DNA of 64,000 nucleotides from Methylobacterium gnaphalii. GTDB taxonomy: Bacteria; Pseudomonadota; Alphaproteobacteria; Rhizobiales; Beijerinckiaceae. Location: the NCBI RefSeq assembly GCF_007992215.1, contig NZ_BJZV01000020.1, positions 1 to 64,000 of the forward strand, in the 5' to 3' direction. Position numbers and translations under genes: made by a program. Positions within the stretch are counted from its first letter, which is position 1. Each line of letters begins with the position of its first letter. The notes beneath the pieces are model-generated. The model did no database searches. It was given only the letters and a program-made list of their open reading frames with translations, and was not told the DNA's origin. Shown one piece after another: positions 48,801-58,543 of the stretch.

Positions 48801-50806
48801 TCGAGCTTACGCCGCCAGTTGGGATGCCCCTCGGTCGAGCCCGGCACGTTGGCCTGAGCGAGCTCCGAGACGACGTCCTCGTACTGCACCGCCGTCAGAA
48901 TCGAGGGAGCGCGGGCAAGGAAGCGCGCCGCTGCCTCGAACGGAGCGGCATCGGCCGGTTCGGCGCTTGGCAGGAGTTGTTCGGAGTAGAGCGCCTCGGA
49001 CAGACGGCGGCGCTCGGTCACGCGATCGGCGCGCTCGGAATCGGCCCGGTCGGAATCGTAGAGACCGAGGGACTGGCGCGTGTCGGTATCGACCCCGCGC
49101 CACCAGCCGAGAAAAGTCGGCAGGTCGTGCGTGGTGATCGCGGTCAGCGCATCGTGCGGATAATCGGCAGGCGGCTTGAAGGCGCCGCCGTGCTGCCGTT
49201 CGAAGGCGAGGATGCGGTAGCTCAGGATACCGGCCGCCATCAGGGCGTCGGAGAATCCCTCGGGGGCTGTGCCGAGATCCTCGGCGATCACCAGGCATTT
49301 CGAGCGGTGGCTCTCCAGCCGCAGCACCGCCAGCATCGGCTCGAACGGCATCGCCACATAGGCGCCCGCCTGTGCCGACTGGCCGACGGGAATCAGGAAG
49401 AGCCGCGCGAGCTGGAAGGCGTGGTCGATGCGAATGGCGCCGGCATGGCGCATGTTCGCCCGGACAAGATCGCGGAACGCCCTGAGGCCGTCGCGCTCCA
49501 ATTCGAGCGGGTGGAAGGCCGGCAGGCCCCAATCCTGGCCCTTCGGCGCGAGCAGATCCGGCGGTGCGCCGATCGAGACGCCGTTGGCGAAGCGCTCGGG
49601 ATGCGACCAGATCTCCGACCCGCCACGGTCGGCACCCACCGCGAGATCGCGGTAGAGGCCGATCCGCATGCCGGCCTTGAGCGCCGCCTCGGAGGCCTGC
49701 TTCAGCTGGTGGTCGGCGAGGTACTGGAGCCAGACATGGTAGCTGACCCGCTCGGCATTCGCCTCGGCGAAGGCCGTCACCTCCGCGGTGCCGGCACGGC
49801 GATAGGGCTCCGGCCATTCGCCGAGCCAATGCGCGCCCTGCGCCTTGAAATGCTCTGACAGCGTCTCGAAAATCGCGTGACATTCGAGATTTTCGCCACC
49901 CTCCGCCCGGAAGGCCGCGAAGCCTGGATCGGCCCCTCTGCGCGCCGGCGATTCCAGCCAGAACGCCTCGAGCACGGGTGAGAGCACCTCCCAGATGCCG
50001 GCATGATCCACGAGCGTCGCGTCGCGCAGCGCGTCGAGGCGCGGGCGCATCTCGTCGAGCAGCGCTTCGGCGCGGCTGCCCGCGAAGCCGGGGAGCGCGC
50101 CGGGCTCGATGTAGAGCGTCTCGAGGAAGAGCCGGGACGAGGGCGAGTACGGCGAAATCTTCTCGCGGTCGGTCGGGAACAGCGCGTGGACCGGGCTCAG
50201 GCCGAGGAAGGACGCGCCGCGCAGGCCGGCATCGGCGGCGGCGCGGCCGGCATCGGCGAAGGTGCCGATGCCGAGATTGTGCGGCGAGCGCAGGCCGTAG
50301 AGCTGCGCGGCGAGGCCCCAGTCGCGGGCGCCCTCCTCCGCATAGGCGCGCGGGCGCCAGCAGCGCTGCGGCGCCGAGATGATCCAGGCCTGCGCCCGGC
50401 GCTCGCCGAGCGTCGCGGTGAGTCGGTGGTAGCCGGGCGTCAGCGGCGGCAGCTCGAAGCTCGTGCCGCCCTCGCCGAAGCTCAGGTTCGCGCGGCCCTC
50501 GCTGGCGTGACCGCGTTCGTCGACGAGCCGCCAGGTGACCGATCCATACGCGCCCTCGGCCCGGATCGGGACGCGCAACGCGCGCCGCGCCTCGGCCGGA
50601 AGCAGGGGCGGGATCAGGCCGAGCCGTACCTCTTCGACTTCCGCGAGGCTATGGGCGATCTCGTCCTCGGAGCCGACGGCGAAGCCGAGGGCGGCGAGCA
50701 TGCCGGCGCGGGTCTCTTCGGAGGTCTCGACGGGGTTGCCGAAGGCGTCCGTGTAACCCTTTGCGATGCCGACGAGGTCGGCGAGGCGGGTCAGGGCGTC
50801 GCTCAT
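45893..50806 (-). CDS. malQ-treY: 4-alpha-glucanotransferase / malto-oligosyltrehalose synthase fusion (MalQ-TreY)
   Basis: A 1637-residue bifunctional protein. Residues 1-690 are GH77 amylomaltase (LAAQLYGLRSPHNLGIGTFA; Asp about 460 in IRIDHAFQL, Glu about 509 in VIAEDLGT, Asp about 560 in THDLPTF). From about residue 705 a GH13 malto-oligosyltrehalose synthase begins at ATYRLQFHEGFTFAQAEAIV, with Asp about 1034 in LRIDHIDGLADP, Glu about 1063 in VVVEKILEPGE and Asp about 1311 in TATHDTKRGED. TreY turns the reducing end of a maltodextrin into a trehalosyl unit; MalQ evens out chain lengths to feed it. GGAG lies 8 bases upstream; the ATG overlaps the treZ stop (ATGA). Confidence 0.95.
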   Translation of the reverse strand: MSDALTRLADLVGIAKGYTDAFGNPVETSEETRAGMLAALGFAVGSEDEIAHSLAEVEEVRLGLIPPLLPAEARRALRVPIRAEGAYGSVTWRLVDERGHASEGRANLSFGEGGTSFELPPLTPGYHRLTATLGERRAQAWIISAPQRCWRPRAYAEEGARDWGLAAQLYGLRSPHNLGIGTFADAGRAAADAGLRGASFLGLSPVHALFPTDREKISPYSPSSRLFLETLYIEPGALPGFAGSRAEALLDEMRPRLDALRDATLVDHAGIWEVLSPVLEAFWLESPARRGADPGFAAFRAEGGENLECHAIFETLSEHFKAQGAHWLGEWPEPYRRAGTAEVTAFAEANAERVSYHVWLQYLADHQLKQASEAALKAGMRIGLYRDLAVGADRGGSEIWSHPERFANGVSIGAPPDLLAPKGQDWGLPAFHPLELERDGLRAFRDLVRANMRHAGAIRIDHAFQLARLFLIPVGQSAQAGAYVAMPFEPMLAVLRLESHRSKCLVIAEDLGTAPEGFSDALMAAGILSYRILAFERQHGGAFKPPADYPHDALTAITTHDLPTFLGWWRGVDTDTRQSLGLYDSDRADSERADRVTERRRLSEALYSEQLLPSAEPADAAPFEAAARFLARAPSILTAVQYEDVVSELAQANVPGSTEGHPNWRRKLDRTLEAIAAPGGPLAKLAASLAGEDRGPRSGAGRLNSPPPRATYRLQFHEGFTFAQAEAIVPYLARFGISHVYASPLQRARPGSTHGYDIVDHSQINPEIGGEEGFIAFSDALKANGLKLLVDIVPNHMGVGGADNPWWLSVLEWGGLSPFAHAFDIDWERLGANGKLVIPFLGERYGEALEKGTLELKFDEARGAFSVWHYEHEFPICPLSYPAILNRALAALGEVGDDPSADVLEVSERLRGMGEETNPERRKALPAEAEGLKADLADAVRASPQIAAAIYRALHLLNGNKDYPDSFGPLHRLLESQSYRLAHWRIASSDINYRRFFDVNSLAGLRVEKSDIFQKSHALLFRLVSEGRIDGLRIDHIDGLADPLGYARALQSAVGPGFYVVVEKILEPGEKLRPWPVAGTTGYDVLNQIDGLFVDRALKPRIQKFYQWATGFDEPYKFQLRRAKAEILETSFASELEVLTGDLKAIADADRRTRDFSLNAIRRALIEIIARFPTYRSYLPSDLDDSDVDQEDIDLVEQTVRKAKRWSALPDRSVHDFAADALLGRIDTRGPGGPEPRVILRFRRRFQQLTGPVMAKSLEDTLFYRFSALLALNEVGGDPGEYGIALSHFHALQAARARDWPNAMITTATHDTKRGEDARSRQLALSELPEEWARAWDAWRRAAEPHLATIEDEPAPDRNDQWMFLQAILGAWPLELLEGDDPEAIEDFRKRLDAYAEKALREAKRFSSWVNVDEAYEGAVHALFEKLIAPGSDFLARVRPFAKKLAHLGMIAGLGRSVLKATLPGIPDVYQGTEFWDFSFVDPDNRRPVDYGARAEAVSADVAPASLLAQWPDGRVKQATLARLLADRAARPSFYADADYQALEATGERADHVVAFLRSVDGGGEGDLLVAVPRLVARLLGDAVWSGSAFRGTGLTVPEGSRWTDLLTGAGHTDEGGRLDLGTLFEALPFAVLRRTA

Positions 50807-52608
50807 GCCGGCGCTCCAACCAGGAAGACGCCGGTCCAGGGCGGCAGGTGCAGCGATTGCCGCGAGGATGTGCTCGACCAGATCACCTGGCCGCCCTTGC
50901 TCTGCGCATCATAGGTGTCGGTACCGACATTGGCGACGAAGCGCAGCGTGCCGGCCTCGAACCGCCAGGTGCAGTCGACGATGCCCGGCGCGGGGATCGT
51001 GGCCTCGGCTCCGCGGAAGCCGGACTTGGTCAGCGGCACCACGGTCTGGTGGCGGATCTGCAAGAGGTTGCGGGTGTCGGCCCAGACGTGGCGGTGGGGT
51101 TCGCGCTCGGCCTCTTCCCAATCGATCTTGGAATCCAAGAAGGTCTTCTCCTCGGTCGGGTCCGGGATCACGGAGGTGTCGTCGGCGAAGGCCGCGAAGC
51201 TCTTGAACTCGCGGCGCCGGCCCTCGCGGACCGCCTTGTTCAGCTCCTCGTCCGGCGCGAAGTCGACGAAGAACAGGAACGGCGCGGAGGCTGACCATTC
51301 CTCGCCCATCCAGAGCATCGGGATCTGCGGCGCGAGCAGCAGCCCGGCGCGGGCCAGGGCGAGCTTCTCGGGATCGGCGAGCTGGCTCAGACGCTCGCCG
51401 AGCGCACGGTTGCCGACCTGGTCGTGGTTCTGCAGGAAGGTGACGAAGGCCGAGGGCGGCAGGTGGCCTGAGGGCTCGCCGCGGGGGTGGTTATCGAGCG
51501 TCTTGAAGGGCTCGCCCTGGTAGGCGAAGCCCTCGGCGAGGCAGCGCGCGAGGTGCTCCACCGGCTTGTCCGCGAAGCTCTCGTAGTAGCCGGCGTCTTC
51601 ACCGGTCAGCAGCACGTGCCAGCAATGGTGGAGGTCGTCCGCCCATTGCGCACTGTGCTGGATCGGCCGGCCCTCGCTGTCGCGCTCCAGCCAGCGGGCC
51701 TGGTTCGCCTCGTTCTCGAGGATCAGGTGGATGTGGCGGCCGGGCAGGCGCGCCCGGATGGTTTCGGCCAGCTCGCCGATGAAGTGCTTCTCGGAATCGT
51801 CGAGGATGGCGTGCACGGCATCGAAGCGGATGCCGTCGAAATGGTATTCCTCCAGCCAGTACAGCGCGTTCTCGATGAAGTAGTCGCGCACGACGCGGCC
51901 ACTCTCCCGGCCGTCGAAGTTGATGCCGGCACCCCAGGGCGTCTGGTGACGCTCGGTGAAGAAGCTCTTGGCGTAGGCGTGGAGATAGTTCCCGGCCGGG
52001 CCGAAGTGGTTGTAGACGCAGTCGATCAGCACCATCAGGCCCTTGCCATGGGCGGTGTCGATCAGGCGCTTGAGGTCTTCCGGGCGGCCATAGGCGGCAT
52101 CCGGCGCGTAGGGCAACACGCCATCGTAGCCCCAGTTGCGGGTGCCCTTGAAGTCGGCGAGCGGCAGCAGCTCGATGGCGGTGATGCCGAGATCGACGAG
52201 GTCGTCGAGCTTGGCCTCCAATGCCGCGTAGGTGCCCTCCGGCGTCGCCGTGCCGACATGCAGCTCGTAGATCACCGCCTCTTCCCAGGGCCGGCCGGTC
52301 CAGTCGCCGTCGCTCCAGACATGGGCGGCGGGGTCGATCAGCTCGCTGAGGCCCGAGACGTCGTCGGGCTGGAAGCGGGAGGCCGGATCGGGAACGACGA
52401 GATCGCCGCCGATGCGGAAGCCGTAGCGCGCGCCGGGCCTGACGCCCGGCACGACGGTACGACGCCAGCCTTCGCCGACATCGGGAAGCGGATGGTCGCT
52501 GCCATCAACGGTGAGAACCACATCCGCGGCGCTCGGCGCCCAGAGCGCGAAGCGGGCTCCCTCATCGGTCACCTCGCTGCCGTAGGCCATTGCATGGCTG
52601 CGCCGCAT
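50803..52608 (-). CDS. treZ: Malto-oligosyltrehalose trehalohydrolase
   Basis: A 601-residue GH13 enzyme that releases trehalose from the TreY product. A CBM48-like domain (GARFALWAPSAADVVLTVDG) precedes the barrel with the TreZ hallmark VIYELHVGTATPEGTYAALE. Catalytic Asp about 263 (IRFDAVHAI), Glu about 296 (LILENEANQ) and Asp about 395 (QNHDQVGN) are present. The ATG at 52608 is used; a GTG 25 codons upstream is in frame, and no start has a strong ribosome site. It heads the operon treZ, malQ-treY, glgE, treS-mak, glgB; its promoter should be in 52609-52766, where I saw no EcfG match. Confidence 0.95.
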   Translation of the reverse strand: MRRSHAMAYGSEVTDEGARFALWAPSAADVVLTVDGSDHPLPDVGEGWRRTVVPGVRPGARYGFRIGGDLVVPDPASRFQPDDVSGLSELIDPAAHVWSDGDWTGRPWEEAVIYELHVGTATPEGTYAALEAKLDDLVDLGITAIELLPLADFKGTRNWGYDGVLPYAPDAAYGRPEDLKRLIDTAHGKGLMVLIDCVYNHFGPAGNYLHAYAKSFFTERHQTPWGAGINFDGRESGRVVRDYFIENALYWLEEYHFDGIRFDAVHAILDDSEKHFIGELAETIRARLPGRHIHLILENEANQARWLERDSEGRPIQHSAQWADDLHHCWHVLLTGEDAGYYESFADKPVEHLARCLAEGFAYQGEPFKTLDNHPRGEPSGHLPPSAFVTFLQNHDQVGNRALGERLSQLADPEKLALARAGLLLAPQIPMLWMGEEWSASAPFLFFVDFAPDEELNKAVREGRRREFKSFAAFADDTSVIPDPTEEKTFLDSKIDWEEAEREPHRHVWADTRNLLQIRHQTVVPLTKSGFRGAEATIPAPGIVDCTWRFEAGTLRFVANVGTDTYDAQSKGGQVIWSSTSSRQSLHLPPWTGVFLVGAPA

Positions 52609-52766
52609 CGGGCCGCTATCCTTGTTGTCGGTGAATTCGCCCGGCTGGGCCTCGAGTCCGATGGGAAAGGCCCGCCGCGCCACCCGGTTCCGTCAGCGGA
52701 GGTAACGCGAGTGGCGCCACCGGCAACCGCGGGGCAGCATCGAATCCAGGAAAATCTCGCAGATGC

Positions 52767-52800
52767 AAAAAGGCCTCCCGCCGTTTCCGGCGAGAGGCCC
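52767..52800 (-). terminator. Rho-independent terminator after the DUF2852 gene
   Basis: GGCCTCCCGCCG pairs with CGGCGAGAGGCC (one mismatch) around TTTC. On the minus strand the stem is followed by five T. It separates the DUF2852 gene from treZ. Confidence 0.8.
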
Positions 52801-52826
52801 AACGCGGGACTCGTCTGTCGTCTGGA

Positions 52827-53306
52827 TCAGGCGTCGATGGTCGGGCCACCGCCCTCGGCGCGCTTCTTGGCCATGTAGGCGTCGAACTGCTCGCGGTCCT
52901 TGGCGCGCTTCAGCTCCTCAACAAACTCGGTGAAGGCGCGGCTCTCTTCCTGCAGAGCGCGGCGACGCGCCTCGAGCCGGTCCAGCTCGGCCTTCCGATA
53001 CTCGTCGAAGGCGAAGTTGCCGGTGCTGGAGCGGTACACGCCGCAATCCTTCGCGGCCTCGAAGGCCTTGGCGAACCGCGACGTGCCGCCGGAGCCACGG
53101 CTCCACGAACCGCTCTGGGCAAACTCACGCATTTGGCCGAGCGCGGGGTAACCCGCGACCTTCCACGCAACATAGGCAAGGGCCAGCGGCCACCAGTAGA
53201 TGAAGCCGAGGACGATGGCGCCGATCTCGAGCGAGCGGCGCGGGAATGGCCCGCAGTGACGGGCGCTGGCGCCCGACCAGGGGGAAGAGGCAGACGACGT
53301 GCTCAC
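52827..53306 (-). CDS. DUF2852 membrane protein
   Basis: A 159-residue protein of the alphaproteobacterial DUF2852 family. Start GTG 53306 has GGAG 8 bases upstream. One transmembrane segment (residues 27-47, IGAIVLGFIYWWPLALAYVA) is followed by a Gly/Ser-rich stretch and the conserved soluble half: GNFAFDEYRKAELDRLEARR continuing as a long charged helix to the end, probably coiled coil. Function unknown. Its ribosome site lies inside a strong inverted repeat, suggesting post-transcriptional or operator control. Monocistronic, ended by an intrinsic terminator. Confidence 0.85.
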   Translation of the reverse strand: MSTSSASSPWSGASARHCGPFPRRSLEIGAIVLGFIYWWPLALAYVAWKVAGYPALGQMREFAQSGSWSRGSGGTSRFAKAFEAAKDCGVYRSSTGNFAFDEYRKAELDRLEARRRALQEESRAFTEFVEELKRAKDREQFDAYMAKKRAEGGGPTIDA

Positions 53307-53313
53307 AGCTTAA

Positions 53314-53352
53314 GCTCCGCATGTGAATGTGAACAACATTCACATGCGGAGC
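53314..53352 (-). promoter_or_regulatory. Perfect 17-bp inverted repeat covering the DUF2852 ribosome site
   Basis: GCTCCGCATGTGAATGT (53314-53330) and its exact complement ACATTCACATGCGGAGC (53336-53352) are separated by 5 bases. In the minus-strand transcript the second arm ends in GCGGAGC, whose GGAG is the Shine-Dalgarno 8 bases before the GTG start. As RNA the hairpin would hide the ribosome site; as DNA it could be an operator for a dimeric repressor. Confidence 0.75.
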
Positions 53353-53594
53353 CGCACCCAGCCTTTCAAGAGGTGCGGCGTCCTGCCGTTTTCCTCAAAG
53401 GAGTGGATGCAGTGCTGTCTTCCTGCTCCTCCGGCAAAACGGGCCGAACGGCGCGCCGTCGCGAGGGCAGCGGGACGTTGGCAGGATTCGCTCCGAACCT
53501 GGCAGCGAGGGCACTGTCTCGCCGTACATGTCGCGGCAGCCTTCTCCCATGATGGCGGAGATGCCCTTGCAGACAGGTCCGATCGAAAACGGCG

Positions 53595-54218
53595 TCAGTT
53601 CGATGACGCACCAGGCACGCGCGCGCCCGCGCCGTGGACCAGGGCGAGCACGCCGGCCCGCAGCAGCTCGTATTTGTCCGGCCCGCTCTTCGGCAATTGA
53701 CCTGAGGCCGATAGCGTGGCGATACCGTGCGAGAGCGCCCAGACCTCCAGCGCGACGAAGCGCGGATCGACGCCGCCGAACCCCTCCGGAAAGGTCGCGC
53801 GCAGGGCCTCGACCAGGAGGTCGAACGGGTTCGGCCGGTCGGGATTGGGATCCGCGGCGCGCACATCGAAGATCGCCGCGTAATAGCCGGGCTCCTCCTC
53901 GGCAAAGGCGAGGTAGGCCTCGCCCATCCGGGTGAAGCGCTCCAGCGGTGTGCCACGCCCGCCGAGGGACCGCGCCAAGCGGTCCGCGAGATCCTTGAAG
54001 CCGCGGCCCGCGACCTCCTCCAGCAGCGCCTCCCGCCCCCTGAAATGCCGGTAGAGCGCCGCGGGCGTCACACCGACGAGACGCGCGGCATCGACCAGGG
54101 TGAAGCCGCCGACGCCGCGTTCCGCGATGAAGCGGCGCGCCGCCTCGATCAGCGCCTCTTTCAGATTGCCGTGGTGGTAGCTGCGCCGGTCTTCCGGCCG
54201 CTCACGCCAGGGTCGCAC
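53595..54218 (-). CDS. TetR/AcrR family regulator with WHG-type ligand domain
   Basis: A 207-residue regulator. GTG 54218 is chosen for its AAGGAG site 8 bases upstream; the frame stays open 28 codons further. The motif SYHHGNLKEALIEAARRFIA starts the family, then the helix-turn-helix GFTLVDAARLVGVTPAALYR and HFRGREALLEEV. The ligand half (FAEEEPGYYAAIFDV; VALEVWALSHGIATL) carries the TetR C-terminal WHG signature. Neither neighbour is obviously its target. The 288 bases between it and the DUF2852 gene contain no other gene. Confidence 0.85.
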   Translation of the reverse strand: MRPWRERPEDRRSYHHGNLKEALIEAARRFIAERGVGGFTLVDAARLVGVTPAALYRHFRGREALLEEVAGRGFKDLADRLARSLGGRGTPLERFTRMGEAYLAFAEEEPGYYAAIFDVRAADPNPDRPNPFDLLVEALRATFPEGFGGVDPRFVALEVWALSHGIATLSASGQLPKSGPDKYELLRAGVLALVHGAGARVPGASSN

Positions 54219-54396
54219 GAAGCCCTCTCCTTGCCCTTGCAGCACATGCCCGTTCGCAAAAGCTGGATTCGGGCAAGAGGTTGCACCGGAAGACAGCGGC
54301 AAAAGCTATCAGCTATCTCTGTCGAGACGTCGACAATTTCTTCGGCATCCGAAGGGTTCGGCCCCCAGCTTGCTGGGGCACGCACGCACCGCCCCA

Positions 54397-54424
54397 CCCC
54401 TCTCCCCGCGGGCGGCCAGAGGGG
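54397..54424. repeat. GC-rich extragenic palindrome downstream of deoB
   Basis: CCCCTCT and AGAGGGG form perfect 7-bp arms around a 14-base G/C loop, a sequence style typical of REP-like elements in Methylobacteriaceae and Bradyrhizobiaceae. A second hairpin, CCCCAG-CTTG-CTGGGG, lies just upstream (54363-54378). They may serve as transcription stops for deoB. Confidence 0.5.
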
Positions 54425-54460
54425 ATGAACGGGCGGGCTGGTCGCCGGAGCGACCTGCCG

Positions 54461-55678
54461 TCACCACGCCCGCCCAGCGCCCGCCACCCCGATCCCGAGA
54501 TGCTGGGCCACCGTGGCGCCGATATCGGCGAAGGTTTCGCGCCGGCCGATCGGGCCCGCCACCACGTCCGGCCCGAAAGCCAGGACCGGCACCTGCTCGC
54601 GGGTATGCTCGGTGCCGTGCCAGGTCGGATCGTTGCCGTGGTCGGCGGTGACGATGCAGAGATCACCCGGCCGGAGCGCCGCTCGGATCTCCGGGATGCG
54701 CGTATCGAAGGCCTCGAGTTCGGCGGCGTAACCCGGCACGTCGCGGCGGTGGCCGTGCTCGGTGTCGAAATCGACGAGGTTCACGAAGACGAACCCGCCA
54801 TCCTCCAGCGTTGCCATCGCGGCCAGTGCGGCATCGACGCCGGCAGCGTTCCCGGCCGTCTTCACCTCGCGCCCGGTGCCGCGATGCGCGAAGATGTCGC
54901 CGATCTTGCCAACGCTCACGACCTCCCGGCCGGCGCTGGTCAGCCGGTCGAGCAGTGTGTCGCCGGGTGGCGCGACCGCGAAATCCTTTCGATTCCGGGT
55001 CCGGCGGAATTCATCGTCAGCCGAGCCCGTGAAGGGCCGCGCGATCACGCGGCCGACGCGCCAGCGATCGCAGATATCGCGCGCGACGCGACAGACCTCG
55101 TAGAGGCGATCCAGCCCGAACATCTCTTCGTGGGCGGCGATCTGGAAGACGCTGTCGGCGGAGGTGTAGCAGATCGGCCGGCCCGTCCGGACATGCTCGG
55201 GTCCGAGTTCCTCGATGATCGTGATGCCCGACGCGTGGCGGTCCCCGAGGATGCCCGGCAACCCTGCCTGCTCGATCAGCGCCCGCGTCAGCTCAGGCGG
55301 GAAGGCCGGCTGCGTATCCGGGAAATGCCCCCAATCCTCCAGCATCGGCAGCCCGGTGATCTCCCAATGGCCCGACGGCGTGTCCTTGCCGGCCGCCGTC
55401 TCGACGGCGTGGCCATAGGCTGCCTCGACCGGGCCGGGCGGCGCCAGTCCCGGCGGCACGCGGCCGGTGGCGCCCTCCGCAGCGAGGCCGAGCCCGAGCG
55501 CGGCGAGGTTGGGCAGGCGCAACGGGCCGGAGCGCAGGCCCTCGCGGTCGCCCCGCCCCCGCGCGCAGGCCTCCGCGATATGACCGACCGTGTCGGCACC
55601 CTCGTCGCCGTAGCGGGCGGCGTCGGGGCCGCCGCCGATGCCGACGGAATCGAGGACGATCAGGAGTGCGCGCGCCAT
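54461..55678 (-). CDS. deoB: Phosphopentomutase
   Basis: A 405-residue alkaline-phosphatase-superfamily enzyme interconverting ribose/deoxyribose 1- and 5-phosphates in nucleoside salvage. Start [20 protein letters not shown] with metal ligand Asp10; the activated Thr100 lies in [10 protein letters not shown]; the late metal motif [20 protein letters not shown] is complete. The ATG at 55678 lies 19 bases after the ABC transporter ATPase stop, so the two are probably co-transcribed, suggesting the transporter could bring in a nucleoside or related solute, though YejF-type ATPases usually serve peptides. Confidence 0.95.
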   Translation of the reverse strand: MARALLIVLDSVGIGGGPDAARYGDEGADTVGHIAEACARGRGDREGLRSGPLRLPNLAALGLGLAAEGATGRVPPGLAPPGPVEAAYGHAVETAAGKDTPSGHWEITGLPMLEDWGHFPDTQPAFPPELTRALIEQAGLPGILGDRHASGITIIEELGPEHVRTGRPICYTSADSVFQIAAHEEMFGLDRLYEVCRVARDICDRWRVGRVIARPFTGSADDEFRRTRNRKDFAVAPPGDTLLDRLTSAGREVVSVGKIGDIFAHRGTGREVKTAGNAAGVDAALAAMATLEDGGFVFVNLVDFDTEHGHRRDVPGYAAELEAFDTRIPEIRAALRPGDLCIVTADHGNDPTWHGTEHTREQVPVLAFGPDVVAGPIGRRETFADIGATVAQHLGIGVAGAGRAW

Positions 55679-55697
55679 CTCTGCCGGTCGCGTCCGC

Positions 55698-57356
<1,659 letters not shown>

Positions 57357-57501
57357 CGGCACCGCGAAAAGGGGATCCTCCGGCCGGTCGGCGCGGAGAC
57401 GGTCGGCGGGGTTATAGCGCCGCGAAGCCCGCAGGGCGAATGGCGCGCGATGCGGCGGCAAAGGCGCTTTCAGGATTTCCTCCCGGCCCGCACACGTCTA
57501 G

Positions 57502-58443
57502 ATGGCGGTGGTGCCGCGCGTCTCGCTGATCCTCGTCGCTCTTCTCGCGCTGCTCTCGAGCGCGCCGCCTTCCGCCGCAGCCACGGGCCCCGGCGGCGAC
57601 GGCGAGACCGTTACCCAGGCCCTCTGCCGGCTGATCGAGGATTCCGCGAGGGCGCGGTCGATCCCGGTTCCTTTCCTGACCCGGCTGATCTTCCGCGAGA
57701 GCGCCTTCCGCGTGAACGCGGTCAGCCCTGTCGGCGCGCAGGGCGTCGCGCAGTTCATGCCGGGCACGGCGCGTGAGCGCGGCCTGCTCGACCCGTTCGA
57801 TCCCGAGCAGGCGATCCCGCACGCCGCGCATCTGTTGGCCGACCTCCGCCGGCAGTTCGGCAATCTCGGCCTGGCGGCGGCGGCCTATAATGGCGGAGCC
57901 GGCCGGGTCTCGTCCTGGCTCGCCGGCAAGGGCGGGCTTCCGGCCGAGACGCGCGCCTATGTCATTGCGCTGACCGGTCACCCGGCCGAGGACTGGCGCC
58001 CCTCCGGCGTCGAGCTGGCCCCGCTGGAGGGCGAGCCGGCCAAGCCCGAGGCGAAGCAGCCCGACACGGCCAAGGCGGACACGGCGAAGGAGGTCGAGGC
58101 GGAGCCGCAGACCTGTCTTCAGGTCACGGCGCTCCTGCGCATTCCCTCGCGCGGGGATCGCTTCGCCCTGCCCGTCGAGGGTGGCGTGACGGCTCCCTGG
58201 GGCATCCAGCTCGCCGGCAACTTTTCGAAATCGCTGGCGCTCGCGAGCTTCTCGCGGACGCGCTCCCGCTACGCCAACGTGATCGGCGCCGTGCGGCCAA
58301 TGATCATCGGCACGCGCCTCCGCTCGCGCGGCACACGCGCCTTCTACCGCATCCGCATCCCGGCCGAGACCCGCGCGGCCGGCGAAACCCTGTGCGAACG
58401 CATCCGCAAGGCCGGGGGCGCCTGCATCGTCCTGCGCACCTGA
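57502..58443 (+). CDS. Lytic transglycosylase with SLT domain and SPOR-like tail
   Basis: A 313-residue exported murein hydrolase cleaving the MurNAc-GlcNAc bond. Signal peptide to about residue 27; SLT domain 37-165 with catalytic Glu66 in IFRESAFRVNAVS, the GAQGVAQFMPGTARERG motif and AAAYNGGAGRV. A charged Lys/Ala/Glu linker (about 178-205) leads to a carboxy-terminal segment from about 240 resembling a SPOR fold (RSRGTRAFYRIRIPAETRAA, CERIRKAGGACIVLR), which binds denuded glycan at the division site. Divergent from the ABC ATPase gene. Confidence 0.88.
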   Translation: MAVVPRVSLILVALLALLSSAPPSAAATGPGGDGETVTQALCRLIEDSARARSIPVPFLTRLIFRESAFRVNAVSPVGAQGVAQFMPGTARERGLLDPFDPEQAIPHAAHLLADLRRQFGNLGLAAAAYNGGAGRVSSWLAGKGGLPAETRAYVIALTGHPAEDWRPSGVELAPLEGEPAKPEAKQPDTAKADTAKEVEAEPQTCLQVTALLRIPSRGDRFALPVEGGVTAPWGIQLAGNFSKSLALASFSRTRSRYANVIGAVRPMIIGTRLRSRGTRAFYRIRIPAETRAAGETLCERIRKAGGACIVLRT

Positions 58444-58543
58444 TGCGCGTGCGCACGGGAAACATGTTCGGCGCGCGCACGGCCTTGAAACCGCCCAGTC
58501 TGGCCCTTCATCTGCGGCCTCAAGCACATCCCCTGGGAGACGC

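Noticed and set aside
53323..53700. Plus-strand 125-codon frame between the DUF2852 gene and the TetR gene
   Set aside because: Starts inside the inverted repeat, overlaps the TetR gene and has no protein-like pattern.
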